DNA of 64,000 nt from Chryseobacterium sp. ISL-6 (GCF_018613715.1 NZ_JAGGPT010000013.1:1-64000); one strand, 5' to 3'. Counted from the stretch's first letter, positions 18,049 to 26,352 are shown. Notes: generated by a model not told the origin, from the sequence alone. A program made the numbers and translations.

Positions 18049-18432
18049 ATGGGATTTGTAAAAGAATTTAAAGAATTTGCAGTCAAAGGCAATGTCATTG
18101 ATCTTGCAGTAGGGGTGATTATTGGTGCAGCTTTTGGAAAAATTGTTTCATCATTTGTAGAAGATGTAATTACACCTCTTTTACTTAATCCAGCTATGAA
18201 AGCTGCAGGTGCTGACAATATCAAAACATTGGCCTGGAATGGTGTTACTTATGGTAACTTTTTAGCTGCAGTCATTAACTTTTTATGTATTGCCTTGGTT
18301 TTATTTATGATGATTAAAGGAATTAACAAAATATCAAAACCAAAGGAAGAACCTGCTCCTGCGGGACCCACTGATGATCAAAAATTATTAATGGAAATCA
18401 GAGATTTGCTAAAAAATAAAAATAACATATAA
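18049..18432 (+). CDS. mscL: Large-conductance mechanosensitive channel MscL
   Basis: A 127-residue inner membrane channel that opens under membrane tension and releases solutes during osmotic downshock. FVKEFKEFAVKGNVIDLAVGVIIGAAFGKIV is the amphipathic N-terminus plus pore-lining TM1; TM2 is NFLAAVINFLCIALVLFMMI; a Pro/Ala linker and the C-terminal helix DQKLLMEIRDLLK follow. Length is typical of the family. It has its own promoter and terminator. Confidence 0.96.
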   Translation: MGFVKEFKEFAVKGNVIDLAVGVIIGAAFGKIVSSFVEDVITPLLLNPAMKAAGADNIKTLAWNGVTYGNFLAAVINFLCIALVLFMMIKGINKISKPKEEPAPAGPTDDQKLLMEIRDLLKNKNNI

Positions 18433-18437
18433 TAGAA

Positions 18438-18465
18438 AAACACCTCAATTGAGGTGTTTCTTTTT
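18438..18465. terminator. Terminator between mscL and serA
   Basis: AAACACCTC (18438-18446) and GAGGTGTTT (18451-18459) around AATT, followed by a T tract on the plus strand. It can act on both convergent genes. Confidence 0.75.
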
Positions 18466-18487
18466 ATTTTAATAATTCCTAAATAAA

Positions 18488-19447
18488 TTAGTGAATCTGT
18501 AGTATACTTGAAATTTGTTCTGCTAAGGAAAGACCAATTCTATCCTGAGCTTCTAATGTTGATGCTCCCGTGTGTGGAGTTAAAGAGATTTTTGCATGGT
18601 TAAGGATTTCTTTAGAAGGCGTCGGTTCATTAATGAAAACGTCTAATCCGGCAAATTTCACTTTTCCTGAATTCAATGCTTCGATTAAAGCTGCTTCATC
18701 AATTACTCCACCTCTGGAACAGTTAACAATCGCTACTCCATCTTTCATGATTTCAAACTCATTCTTTCCTATCATATACCCTTCTTTTTGAGCAGGAACG
18801 TGTAATGTAATAAAATCTGAGTGCTTTAAAACCTCTTGCAAAGGTTCAGTTTCAATATCTACATTGATGAACTGGTTATTATAGAATTTTACTTTAATAC
18901 TGGCGCGTCCCACGTTATTATCAGCCGCAATTACCCTCATCCCAAGACCTAAAGCAATTCTTGCAACTTCCTGTCCGATTCGTCCCATACCAACGATTCC
19001 AATCGTTTTTCCTCTTAGTTCAATTCCCTCCGCATATGCTTTCTTAAGGCCTGCAAATTCGGTATCACCTACTAAAGGCATTTTTCTGTTGGAATCCTGT
19101 AAAAATCTTGCTCCAGAAAACAAATGTGCAAATACTAATTCAGCAACTGATTCTGATGAAGCAGAAGGTGTATTAATCACATGAATCCCTTTCTCTCTTG
19201 CATAATCTACATCAATATTATCCATACCAACACCTCCTCTACCAATAATTTCAATAGATGGGCAGTTATCGATAATATCTTTCCTTACCTGAGTTGCACT
19301 ACGAACCAGTAAAGTGCGGATCTTATGTTCATTAATATAATCTACCAAAAACTCCTGTGGAACTTTCGCTGTGATTACTTCAAACCCCTTTTCAGTTAAT
19401 GCATCAATTCCAGATTGATCCAGACCGTCATTTGCTAAAACTTTCAT
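18488..19447 (-). CDS. serA: D-3-phosphoglycerate dehydrogenase-like 2-hydroxyacid dehydrogenase
   Basis: A 319-residue NAD-dependent dehydrogenase. GRGGVGMDNIDVDYAREKGI, the Rossmann motif GIVGMGRIGQEVARIALGLG (about 145-164), the NCSRGGVIDE segment with the arginine and the HTGAST motif with the catalytic His near the end are all present. This short form lacks the C-terminal ACT domain of E. coli SerA, as in many Bacteroidota, so serine feedback through ACT is not expected. The assignment to serine synthesis rests on similarity; a related 2-hydroxyacid substrate is possible. serC is not adjacent. Confidence 0.8.
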   Translation of the reverse strand: MKVLANDGLDQSGIDALTEKGFEVITAKVPQEFLVDYINEHKIRTLLVRSATQVRKDIIDNCPSIEIIGRGGVGMDNIDVDYAREKGIHVINTPSASSESVAELVFAHLFSGARFLQDSNRKMPLVGDTEFAGLKKAYAEGIELRGKTIGIVGMGRIGQEVARIALGLGMRVIAADNNVGRASIKVKFYNNQFINVDIETEPLQEVLKHSDFITLHVPAQKEGYMIGKNEFEIMKDGVAIVNCSRGGVIDEAALIEALNSGKVKFAGLDVFINEPTPSKEILNHAKISLTPHTGASTLEAQDRIGLSLAEQISSILQIH

Positions 19448-19542
19448 AAATACAGTTTATATTTAAAGTGAAAAGATTTAAAAATTAAAAAATCAAGTGT
19501 ATTACTTTTTCGTTTAATCTTTAAATCTTTGAATTATATTTT

Positions 19543-19950
19543 TTAATCTTCTTTGAAAACTTCAATGGTCACTTGCTTTTCTACCAAATCTGTAAACTTC
19601 CCTTTATATCTTGTAGCTCGCACCAAGTGGTTATCGATCCAGTGATAATTGCCACCTCTCGGCTTTCCACATAAAACACTATGATATTTAAATCCGTGTT
19701 TATCCAGCCAATCTATTGTAATTTGTTTTAAATTTTCAGTACGTGAAGTAAAGAAACAGATCTGATGTCCTTCATCATACCACTTGTTTACCGTTTCCAA
19801 AGCATCTGGATAAGGCTCACAAGTAACCATTCTTTCAGGTTCTTCGTTAGGAACATCGTCTGTAATTGTTCCATCAATATCTATTAAATAGTTTTTTACT
19901 CCGTCCTTAAGTATTGGACTTATGTGTTCGATATATTCTAGCTCCATCAT
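19543..19950 (-). CDS. HAD-fold protein, phosphatase-like
   Basis: A 135-residue cytoplasmic protein. YLIDIDGTITDDVPNEEPERM is HAD motif I (DxDGT), FFTSRTENLKQITIDWLDKHG gives motif II, and GKPRGGNYHWIDNHLVRAT gives the basic residue and the acidic motif. There is no cap domain, so it may act on a large or phosphosugar substrate; homologs are often labelled phosphoheptose-related, which I cannot verify. It lies 95 bases upstream of the serA-like gene on the same strand. Confidence 0.7.
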   Translation of the reverse strand: MMELEYIEHISPILKDGVKNYLIDIDGTITDDVPNEEPERMVTCEPYPDALETVNKWYDEGHQICFFTSRTENLKQITIDWLDKHGFKYHSVLCGKPRGGNYHWIDNHLVRATRYKGKFTDLVEKQVTIEVFKED

Positions 19951-20113
19951 AAAAATTTGAATTACAAAGTTACAATTTTTACGGTGAAGACTATTGTTAA
20001 ACTTGATTTATATTGAATTTAAACCATTATAATCGCTATTCAATGAATAAAATAAACAATATTACTACTGATTTCATAATTTTGATTGAAATTTTTCTGT
20101 TATGGCTCAATTC

Positions 20114-20157
20114 AATTCCCGGAAATAACCTCAATTTTAAAGTTATTTCCGGGAATT
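20114..20157. repeat. Perfect 16-bp inverted repeat without T tract
   Basis: AATTCCCGGAAATAAC (20114-20129) and its exact complement at 20142-20157 enclose a 12-base loop. It lies downstream of the AhpD-like gene, but neither side has the T run of an intrinsic terminator. Confidence 0.7.
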
Positions 20158-20177
20158 ATGCAAACAATTAATATCAT

Positions 20178-20594
20178 CTAGAATTTTTCTCCTAAACTAA
20201 TTCTTAAACGGTTCAAAGCGTTCATCAAAGAAATACTGGAGGTAAGTTCTACAATTTCTTTCTCAGAAAATTTTGACTTTAATTCTCTTAGTAAGGGATC
20301 AATGTCTTCTGTTAAACCCGTTACGGCATCTGCCCATCTTAAGACTAAGAGTTGTTTATCATTGAATGATATGGAATGTTTATATCCTGGTATTTTATCA
20401 ATTAAAGATTGTTCAATTCCCATTTCTCTCAATTCAGCAGAATGGAAACTACAACAATAAGCACATCCATTTAATTGAGATATTCTTAGTTCAGCCAATG
20501 CAATAAGCTGATTATCAATTTCAGAATTTCTAATACTTGAATGAGCCTTATATAAATGCCCTACCGTTTGCTTTGCAATACTTTTATAATCCAT
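20178..20594 (-). CDS. AhpD-like carboxymuconolactone decarboxylase family protein
   Basis: A 138-residue helical protein. NGCAYCCSFHSAELREMG is the AhpD-type CxxC...H redox motif (about residues 44-61), used as a thiol peroxidase partner in the family. ALAELRISQLNGCAYC and LLVLRWADAVTGL are standard flanking helices. The gene faces the AraC-type regulator at 20702 across about 108 bases, so it is a likely target of that regulator. The actual oxidant or substrate is unknown. Confidence 0.85.
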   Translation of the reverse strand: MDYKSIAKQTVGHLYKAHSSIRNSEIDNQLIALAELRISQLNGCAYCCSFHSAELREMGIEQSLIDKIPGYKHSISFNDKQLLVLRWADAVTGLTEDIDPLLRELKSKFSEKEIVELTSSISLMNALNRLRISLGEKF

Positions 20595-20652
20595 CTTTTT
20601 TTTACAAAATTATAGAGATTCCTGCCTTTGAAAGGGTATAAAAAAGAGAACA

Positions 20653-20680
20653 TTGAGTACAAATAAAAGATTTACTTTTG
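20653..20680 (+). promoter_or_regulatory. Promoter of the AraC-type gene
   Basis: TTG (20653-20655), 17 bases, TACTTTTG (20673-20680). It overlaps an upstream TTG codon at 20678 and so supports the ATG at 20702 as start. Confidence 0.6.
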
Positions 20681-20701
20681 TACGATCTAATCAATGTTGA
20701 G

Positions 20702-21529
20702 ATGGACCATATACGAGAGCTTATTGAGATAGAAATAATAGAATTATCAGAATGGAAAGATCGTTTTCGTAAAAATAGTTTCTTTGAATTGGTATTTATA
20801 CTTGATGGAAAAGGAATACAAAGTATTGAATATAAAACCCAGGATTACAAGCCGAATGATTTTTTTCTTCTACCCTATTCAGAGTGTCACGCATATGAGA
20901 TTATTGAACCCACAAAGTTTTTATTTATTCGGTTTACAGAACATTATTTTAAAAATCTTAAAAACACGAAGATCAATTATTCCCTGTGGTATAGCAAACT
21001 AAACTATATTATCGGATTTTATAACTTCAGTCTGGGACTTCCTTTTAACAATATCAAAGAAAGAGATCAGGTAAAAAGATTGTTTGAAATAATTGCTAAT
21101 GAAAAGGATCAGGCTTCAGAATATTCAGAAACACTGGTAGCCAATTCACTTTCATCCATACTAACAATAATAAGTTCAAAATTAATCAGCGAAAAAGAAA
21201 AAGGTGATCATAAATTTTCAGAGATCATTCAACATATCAATCAAAATATCATCAATGAAGATCAATTATCCATTGCCTATCTTTCTGAAAAATTTAATAT
21301 TTCCAATAAATATTTCAGTGAGTATTTTCGAAGGAAATCTGATGAATCACTAAAGGAATATATTCAGAAAACAAGGCTGCAGATAGCAGTTAACAGGATA
21401 AAATACACCCAAAATCCTTTGCAGGAGATTGCTTGGAGTTTAGGTTTTACAGATGGGAGCCATTTAAATAAAACTTTAAAAAAGCATTTTGGACTCTCTT
21501 CATCTGCATTAAGAAAAGAGGAAAAGTAG
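20702..21529 (+). CDS. AraC-family transcriptional regulator
   Basis: A 275-residue regulator. The N-terminal part is cupin-like (FELVFILDGKGIQSIEYKT, DFFLLPYSECHAYEI), expected to sense a ligand. The C-terminal domain has two helix-turn-helix units: LSIAYLSEKFNISNKYFSEYFRRK and LQEIAWSLGFTDGSHLNKTLKKHFG. The frame extends to a TTG at 20678, but that codon is inside the promoter. It is divergent from the AhpD-like gene, the usual layout for a regulator and its target. Ligand unknown. Confidence 0.88.
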   Translation: MDHIRELIEIEIIELSEWKDRFRKNSFFELVFILDGKGIQSIEYKTQDYKPNDFFLLPYSECHAYEIIEPTKFLFIRFTEHYFKNLKNTKINYSLWYSKLNYIIGFYNFSLGLPFNNIKERDQVKRLFEIIANEKDQASEYSETLVANSLSSILTIISSKLISEKEKGDHKFSEIIQHINQNIINEDQLSIAYLSEKFNISNKYFSEYFRRKSDESLKEYIQKTRLQIAVNRIKYTQNPLQEIAWSLGFTDGSHLNKTLKKHFGLSSSALRKEEK

Positions 21530-21627
21530 CAGTACGTTCAATGAGTTCTTAAATTTCACTATTTCTCTTTGTAGTTCACTCTTATATGATGTTTTACCAA
21601 AAATTTCCAAAATACATTTATTAAACT

Positions 21628-21635
21628 TACATTTG
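21628..21635 (+). promoter_or_regulatory. -7 box of idi, near-leaderless
   Basis: TACATTTG matches TAnnTTTG exactly and ends five bases before the ATG at 21641; the transcript must start at or within a few bases of the start codon. Confidence 0.45.
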
Positions 21636-21640
21636 TAGGA

Positions 21641-22150
21641 ATGGAAGAATTGGTAGTCTTAGTAAATCACGACGACGATGTTTTAGGTTTGATGGAAAAA
21701 CAGCAGGCTCACGTTAACGGCTTGCTACACCGTGCTTTTTCAGTATTTTTATTTAATGATAAAGGAGAGATGCTTTTGCAAAAAAGAGCTTCTAAAAAAT
21801 ATCATTCTCCTAACCAATGGACCAATGCCGTATGCTCACATCCAAGAAATGGTGAAAGCTATTTGGAAGGTGCAAAACGTAGAGTAAAAGAAGAATTAGG
21901 AATAGAAACTGAGCTTTCAGAAAAATTCAACTTTATTTATAAAGCTGATGTTGGTGGTGGGCTATGGGAGCATGAATTAGATCATGTATTTGTAGGAAAT
22001 TATGGTGCTGATTTTAATTTAAATAAAGAAGAAGTTGACGAGGTAAGGTATATTTCCATGAATGACCTGGACAAGGAGATCCTCGAAAATCCAACAAATT
22101 TCACAGAATGGTTTAAGATCATTCTGGAAGAATATAAACATCATTTTTAG
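21641..22150 (+). CDS. idi: Isopentenyl-diphosphate delta-isomerase, type 1
   Basis: A 169-residue Nudix-fold enzyme that interconverts isopentenyl and dimethylallyl diphosphate, the precursors of menaquinone side chains, undecaprenyl phosphate and carotenoids or flexirubin-type partners. HRAFSVFLFNDKGEMLLQKRA, WTNAVCSHPRNGE (active-site Cys) and AKRRVKEELGIE (Nudix box) followed by GLWEHELDHVFVG with the catalytic Glu are all seen. The next ATG follows its TAG without a gap, so it is co-transcribed with the secreted protein and probably gcvT. Confidence 0.95.
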   Translation: MEELVVLVNHDDDVLGLMEKQQAHVNGLLHRAFSVFLFNDKGEMLLQKRASKKYHSPNQWTNAVCSHPRNGESYLEGAKRRVKEELGIETELSEKFNFIYKADVGGGLWEHELDHVFVGNYGADFNLNKEEVDEVRYISMNDLDKEILENPTNFTEWFKIILEEYKHHF

Positions 22151-22621
22151 ATGAAAAAGAACCTGATAGTAGTAATTACATGTATGCTTGGATGCCTTTC
22201 ATTTGCTCAGAAAGCAAACACTTATGAAAGTGCCAACTATTCAATTAATGTTCCCGAAGGATGGAAATCAACCAATGACGAGGGCATTGTAAATGTTTTT
22301 CCAACCAATGAGATCGGAGCCATCACTATTTCAGAGTATCACGATCTTAATATTCCAAAGGAAGAAACAAAAAAATTCATCCTTGCTCTTTATAAATCCA
22401 AGGACGAAGAAAGTAAAATAAAAGCCAGCAAAGGTAAGAAAGGATATACTGAATACCTTTATGAGTATTTTGATGAACATGATAAATTGTTCTGGATCAC
22501 CAAAGTTTTTCAAAAGGACAAAAACCTGTTTCTTATATCCATAAATTGTGGACAAAAATATTGGAACGGTAATTATATGAACCTTTTCAACGAGACTTTC
22601 AATAGTTTTAAAATAAAGTAA
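22151..22621 (+). CDS. Secreted protein of unknown function
   Basis: A 156-residue protein with a signal peptide (MKKNLIVVITCMLGCLSFAQ). The mature part begins YESANYSINVPEGWKSTND and continues with alternating strands (VFPTNEIGAITISEYHDL; FWITKVFQKDKNLFLISINC) ending FNETFNSFKIK, the layout of PsbP/DUF1795-like single-domain proteins that carry a Y.V.YP.GW. motif. That similarity is weak. It lies between idi and gcvT (11 bases), but neither neighbour suggests a shared pathway. Confidence 0.7.
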   Translation: MKKNLIVVITCMLGCLSFAQKANTYESANYSINVPEGWKSTNDEGIVNVFPTNEIGAITISEYHDLNIPKEETKKFILALYKSKDEESKIKASKGKKGYTEYLYEYFDEHDKLFWITKVFQKDKNLFLISINCGQKYWNGNYMNLFNETFNSFKIK

Positions 22622-22632
22622 TAGAAATAAAT

Positions 22633-23709
22633 ATGAAGAAAACAGCCTTGTACGACAAACACGTTTCTTTAGGAGCGAAAATAGTACCTTTCGCAGGCTT
22701 CGAAATGCCTGTACAATATTCCGGAGTTACGGAAGAACATTTTGCAGTAAGAGAAAAAGCGGGAATATTCGATGTTTCTCACATGGGACAATTTTTTATT
22801 GAAGGACCTGGTTCTAAAGAGCTTTTACAATTCGTTACGACAAACAATGTAGATGCTTTGGAAAAAGGAAAAGCTCAATATTCTTGTCTTCCTAATGAAG
22901 ATGGTGGAATTGTAGATGATCTTATCGTTTATCAAATGGACGATGAAAAATATTTCGTGGTTGTAAACGCTTCAAACATAGATAAAGACTGGAATCATAT
23001 TTCAAAATACAACACTTTTGGTGCTAAAATGACCAATGCTTCTGATGATATGTCTCTTTTAGCAATCCAAGGTCCTAATGCTACAGCAATTCTTCAAAAG
23101 TTAACTGATGTAAACCTATCTGAGATTCCTTATTACAATTTCACTGTAGGATCTATAGCAGGAATAAATGACGTTATTATTTCGAATACAGGTTACACTG
23201 GAAGCGGAGGATTTGAAATTTATTTCAAAAATGAAAATGCTGTAACACTTTGGGATGCAATAATCAAAGCTGGAGAAGCAGAAGGAATCATCCCTTGTGG
23301 ATTAGCTGCCAGAGATACTTTAAGACTTGAAAAAGGATTCTGTCTGTATGGAAATGATATCGATGATACTACTTCTCCTATTGAAGCTGGCTTAGGATGG
23401 ATCACAAAGTTTGATAAGGATTTTATTTCTAAAGATACTTTTGCAAAACAAAAAGAGGATGGGGTTACCAGAAAATTAGTAGCCTTTGAACTTCAGGACA
23501 AAGGGGTACCAAGACATGATTACCCTGTGGTAGATGCCGAAGGAAATGTTATTGGAAAAGTAACATCCGGAACACAATCTCCAATGAAAAAAATTGGGTT
23601 GGGATTAGCTTATGTTGCTAAACCACACTTTAAATTAGGTTCCGAGATCTTTATTCAGGTTAGAAACAAGAATATTCCTGCAAAAGTGGTGAAAGCTCCT
23701 TTTGTATAA
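22633..23709 (+). CDS. gcvT: Aminomethyltransferase (glycine cleavage T protein)
   Basis: A 358-residue enzyme of the glycine cleavage system. It takes the aminomethyl group from lipoylated H protein and gives methylene-tetrahydrofolate and ammonia. KTALYDKHVSLGAKIVPFAGFEMPVQY, FDVSHMGQFFIEGPG, YTGSGGFEIYF and the C-terminal barrel GKVTSGTQSPMKKIGLGLAYV are family signatures; length is typical. The P and H proteins are not in the window. A strong terminator ends the idi-gcvT operon. Confidence 0.96.
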   Translation: MKKTALYDKHVSLGAKIVPFAGFEMPVQYSGVTEEHFAVREKAGIFDVSHMGQFFIEGPGSKELLQFVTTNNVDALEKGKAQYSCLPNEDGGIVDDLIVYQMDDEKYFVVVNASNIDKDWNHISKYNTFGAKMTNASDDMSLLAIQGPNATAILQKLTDVNLSEIPYYNFTVGSIAGINDVIISNTGYTGSGGFEIYFKNENAVTLWDAIIKAGEAEGIIPCGLAARDTLRLEKGFCLYGNDIDDTTSPIEAGLGWITKFDKDFISKDTFAKQKEDGVTRKLVAFELQDKGVPRHDYPVVDAEGNVIGKVTSGTQSPMKKIGLGLAYVAKPHFKLGSEIFIQVRNKNIPAKVVKAPFV

Positions 23710-23730
23710 TTAAAATAATATTTTAAATAA

Positions 23731-23765
23731 AAACACCGTAGAATTGTTTCTACGGTGTTTTATTT
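23731..23765 (+). terminator. Terminator after gcvT
   Basis: AAACACCGTAGAA (23731-23743) pairs perfectly with 23748-23760 around TTGT, then TATTTTT. Confidence 0.85.
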
Positions 23766-23926
23766 TTAATGTTGGATCATTATATCCCTGCTCAGCATTA
23801 CAAAGTAATACAGGCTGCTTCCACTGTACCGCAGATCAGTGAACAAATTTTGCTAAAAAGGTTTACTTTTCTATTAGCTAGAATTAAAAAGAAAAGAGAC
23901 TGTAAACAATATAATCTCTTTCTAAA

Positions 23927-24115
23927 TTATCTACATATACAGCAGAGTCTTCTATCTGGAGTACATACATCCCCAACTCCAGGTGTGTTAGAGACCACTC
24001 CGCCTCCACCGCCACATAAGAAGTCACAATTTGGGACCGGAGGTCTTACACCACCACTAATTTGTCTCAAGTCTGCTCTGCTTAAGCTTTTGATTTTTTG
24101 AACATTTGTAATCAT
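23927..24115 (-). CDS. Double-glycine leader peptide with six-cysteine core (bacteriocin-like)
   Basis: A 62-residue peptide. The leader MITNVQKIKSLSRADLRQISGG has the hydrophobic/charged spacing of double-glycine leaders (LSRxxLRxIxGG) that are cut by C39-peptidase ABC transporters during export. The predicted core (residues 23-62) is exactly 40 residues, with a run of five glycines and Cys at core positions 8, 12, 29, 36, 37 and 39, ending in RLCCICR. A perfect TAnnTTTG box precedes it. No transporter, modification enzyme or immunity gene is seen nearby. It could be a bacteriocin, a RiPP precursor or a signalling/structural peptide. A second peptide of the same plan lies at 30650-30841. Confidence 0.75.
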   Translation of the reverse strand: MITNVQKIKSLSRADLRQISGGVRPPVPNCDFLCGGGGGVVSNTPGVGDVCTPDRRLCCICR

Positions 24116-24137
24116 GATAATATTTTTTTGGTATTAA

Positions 24138-24145
24138 CAAATATA
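24138..24145 (-). promoter_or_regulatory. -7 box of the six-cysteine peptide gene
   Basis: TATATTTG on the minus strand, 22 bases before the ATG at 24115; -33 element unclear. Confidence 0.5.
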
Positions 24146-24253
24146 GAGTTTTCACCTATACCATTTATATTCACTACAAAAATATTAATGCTAAATAACT
24201 GAAATAAAGGCTTATAAAACAAAATCGTTTATTTCGAAAGTTCAAAGAATTAA

Positions 24254-24979
24254 TTATGCGGGAGCACCTTCCATCCATCTTCTCATCTGTACCCTGTGCG
24301 CTGGAGTTTCTTCTACTCCACCTGCTAAAACATCAAGTACTTTATCCCATAAACTCTTTTTCTTCGATTGAGATTCTTTCAGTTCATTATAAGCTTCTAA
24401 GTATTCTTTCTCATATTTGTAAGCCTCATCATCAGAATAATTCCAAGGAATATGCTTGAGAATATCATTCGTCAACATATCAATTTCTTCAGGTTTTAAA
24501 GCTTCCATCATCGCAAGCTTCAGCTTATAAGTCTCTGCTATTGACAAAATACGCCCAACGTTAGCTGAAATAATCTGCCATATATCTTCCCATTTTTGAA
24601 GATTTTCTTTGATAAAAATTACATTCCCAATCTTTTGTAATTCTTCTAAAGTATTGATTACAATTTCCCTATAATGATCATGAGTCTGCCAGATTTCCAA
24701 CAGATTCGAGCAATCTTTATTTTTAAATTTATCTTCGAGACTTTGAAGGATACCCAGCAGTATAGAAGTGTTTTCTAACAATTTCGCTTTTTCATTGATC
24801 CATAAATTAATGACAATACTATCATTACTAGCAACTATTAATTTTCCGGCTTCAGAAATCTGCTTTGTTGCTTCATCATTACTGTCCTTTATTTCCTGGT
24901 TGCTCAATCTAATATCTACACTAAGCTTTCTTAAGCTTTGTACAGCTTTAATTACAGGATTAAATTCTTTTTCCATCAT
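24254..24979 (-). CDS. Predicted all-helical cytoplasmic protein, unknown
   Basis: A 241-residue protein without signal peptide or membrane segment. It is almost entirely amphipathic helix (VIKAVQSLRKLSVDIRLSN, EDKFKNKDCSNLLEIWQTHD, NVGRILSIAETYKLKLAMMEA), followed by an acidic linker, a basic stretch (KESQSKKKSLWDKVL) and an odd conserved-looking tail, VLAGGVEETPAHRVQMRRWM. I do not recognise the family. It sits 138 bases upstream of the six-cysteine peptide on the same strand, so an immunity-type or partner role is conceivable but unsupported. Start at 24979; the second Met gives nearly the same protein. Confidence 0.65.
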   Translation of the reverse strand: MMEKEFNPVIKAVQSLRKLSVDIRLSNQEIKDSNDEATKQISEAGKLIVASNDSIVINLWINEKAKLLENTSILLGILQSLEDKFKNKDCSNLLEIWQTHDHYREIVINTLEELQKIGNVIFIKENLQKWEDIWQIISANVGRILSIAETYKLKLAMMEALKPEEIDMLTNDILKHIPWNYSDDEAYKYEKEYLEAYNELKESQSKKKSLWDKVLDVLAGGVEETPAHRVQMRRWMEGAPA

Positions 24980-25297
24980 AACTTTATTTTTATTTGTGTT
25001 TTTATAATTATTGATGAAAAAAAATACTTAATACAGACTTTATAGCCTTAAAAGAATTAAGAAGGGAATTATTTTTTCATCATTGCGAACATACAAAAAA
25101 AATAAAATTCGAAATTTTGATTAAATTTCTATAGAAAAGCAAATATCCAGTAGATCTTACTGGATATTATTTAGTTTATATTTATTTATAGTCTAAAATA
25201 TTTAAAATCAGAAATTAAATTTGCAATCAACTGTAATTTTAAGTTTTTATTAAAATTCGTGAATACAATTTTAATTTTATAAGTCAAATGATTTCAA
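24980..25297. other. AT-rich intergenic region
   Basis: About 318 bases with no credible ORF. It holds the hairpin at 25142-25168 and otherwise very AT-rich sequence that must include the promoter of the helical protein gene; no clear TAnnTTTG box was found. Confidence 0.4.
25142..25168 (-). terminator. Hairpin downstream of the ArsC-like gene
   Basis: AATATCCAGTA (25142-25152) and TACTGGATATT (25158-25168) around GATCT; minus strand continues TGCTTTTC. It is 130 bases beyond the stop codon, so assignment to that gene is tentative. Confidence 0.45.
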
Positions 25298-25651
25298 TCA
25301 GTTAGCCTTAAAAAACTCTTTAAGATTCTCAACATTGGTCTTATCATTCCCTACAAAAATTTCTGTATCAGTAATAAAAACTGGACGTTTTAGAAATGTG
25401 TAATGATCCAATAATAAATTTTTGAAGTCATTTTCCTGTAAAGATTTTACATCTAATTCCCTTAATTTTATTTGAGTAGATTTTTTGCTGAACAACGCTT
25501 CATAAGATTTTGTCTTTTTATACATCTCAGCCAATTCTACTTCCGTAATTGGTTCTTTTTTAATTTCTCTAAGCTCCCAACCTGAGAGATCAAACTGTGC
25601 TAATATTTTTCTGCAGGTATCGCAGGTATTTAGATGGAATACTTTTTTCAT
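25298..25651 (-). CDS. ArsC/Spx-type thioredoxin-fold protein
   Basis: A 117-residue protein. FHLNTCDTCRKILAQFD places a CxxC pair at residues 9 and 12 as in Spx/YffB-type members; ELREIKKEPITEVELAEMYKK and the late HYTFLKRPVFITDTEIFVG (KRP motif) are typical of the ArsC-like family. Arsenate reductase activity is possible but not indicated by context: no ars operon genes are present. Equally it could be a redox-sensing or thiol-transfer protein. Single gene. Confidence 0.82.
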   Translation of the reverse strand: MKKVFHLNTCDTCRKILAQFDLSGWELREIKKEPITEVELAEMYKKTKSYEALFSKKSTQIKLRELDVKSLQENDFKNLLLDHYTFLKRPVFITDTEIFVGNDKTNVENLKEFFKAN

Positions 25652-25769
25652 CTTTTACTATGATTTTTAATTGTCCTAAAAAGCTTCTTGTAAGCTTTGA
25701 TTCTTCAAAATTATGATTTAATCCAGGACTTTGAAAATTATTAAATATCTTTATTCAAATTTTATAAAA

Positions 25770-26237
25770 ATGGAGAACAAGCCTATTACGTTTCAATTTA
25801 TCTCGGAACCGTCAGATGTTAATTATGGAGGAAATGTTCACGGAGGAAGCGTGATGAAATGGATCGATCAGGCAGGCTATGCTTGTGCTACAACATGGAG
25901 TGGAAATTATTCGGTAACTGTTTATGTGGGTGGAATTCGTTTTTATGAACCTATTAAGATCGGAGAAATTGTAAAAGTAGAGGCCCAGGTAATTTATACG
26001 GGTTCTTCGAGTATGCATATTTCTATTAATGTATTTTCAAGAAATCTTAAACAGCCAACTTTTGATAAAAAAACACATTGTATTATTGTTTTTGTTGCTG
26101 TTGATGAAAATGGTAAAAAATTGCCTGTCAGAAAATGGATTCCTGAAACTGAAACTGAAAAGCAACAAGAGCAGTATGCTAAACGATTAATGGATCTTAG
26201 AACTCAGATTGAAGATGAGATGAAACCTTTTTTGTAA
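25770..26237 (+). CDS. Acyl-CoA thioesterase, YciA/BACH-type hotdog protein
   Basis: A 155-residue hotdog-fold enzyme. NYGGNVHGGSVMKWIDQAGYACATTWSG carries the family N-x-x-G-x-V-x-GG-x-x-M-K-W-x-D motif with catalytic Asn/Asp; VKVEAQVIYTGSSSMHISINVFS is the later strand. It hydrolyses acyl-CoAs of undetermined length. The frame opens at a TTG (25731), but MENKPITFQF at 25770 is where homologs begin. Single gene. Confidence 0.87.
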   Translation: MENKPITFQFISEPSDVNYGGNVHGGSVMKWIDQAGYACATTWSGNYSVTVYVGGIRFYEPIKIGEIVKVEAQVIYTGSSSMHISINVFSRNLKQPTFDKKTHCIIVFVAVDENGKKLPVRKWIPETETEKQQEQYAKRLMDLRTQIEDEMKPFL

Positions 26238-26352
26238 CAAAATTCAAGCTCCGAGGTATGCGATTCATATGAATGAAGTTGAGAATGTGATGATAAGATA
26301 CATGAAAAACGATATGTAATAATTATATATAATAAAACATCCTGCCCCTATC

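Noticed and set aside
17937..18224. 95-residue minus-strand ORF
   Set aside because: Overlaps the mscL start and its promoter on the opposite strand; no signature.
23769..24101. 110-residue plus-strand ORF with a proline run
   Set aside because: It is antisense to the double-glycine peptide, the PPPPP run is the reverse reading of its glycine run, and no promoter or family supports it.
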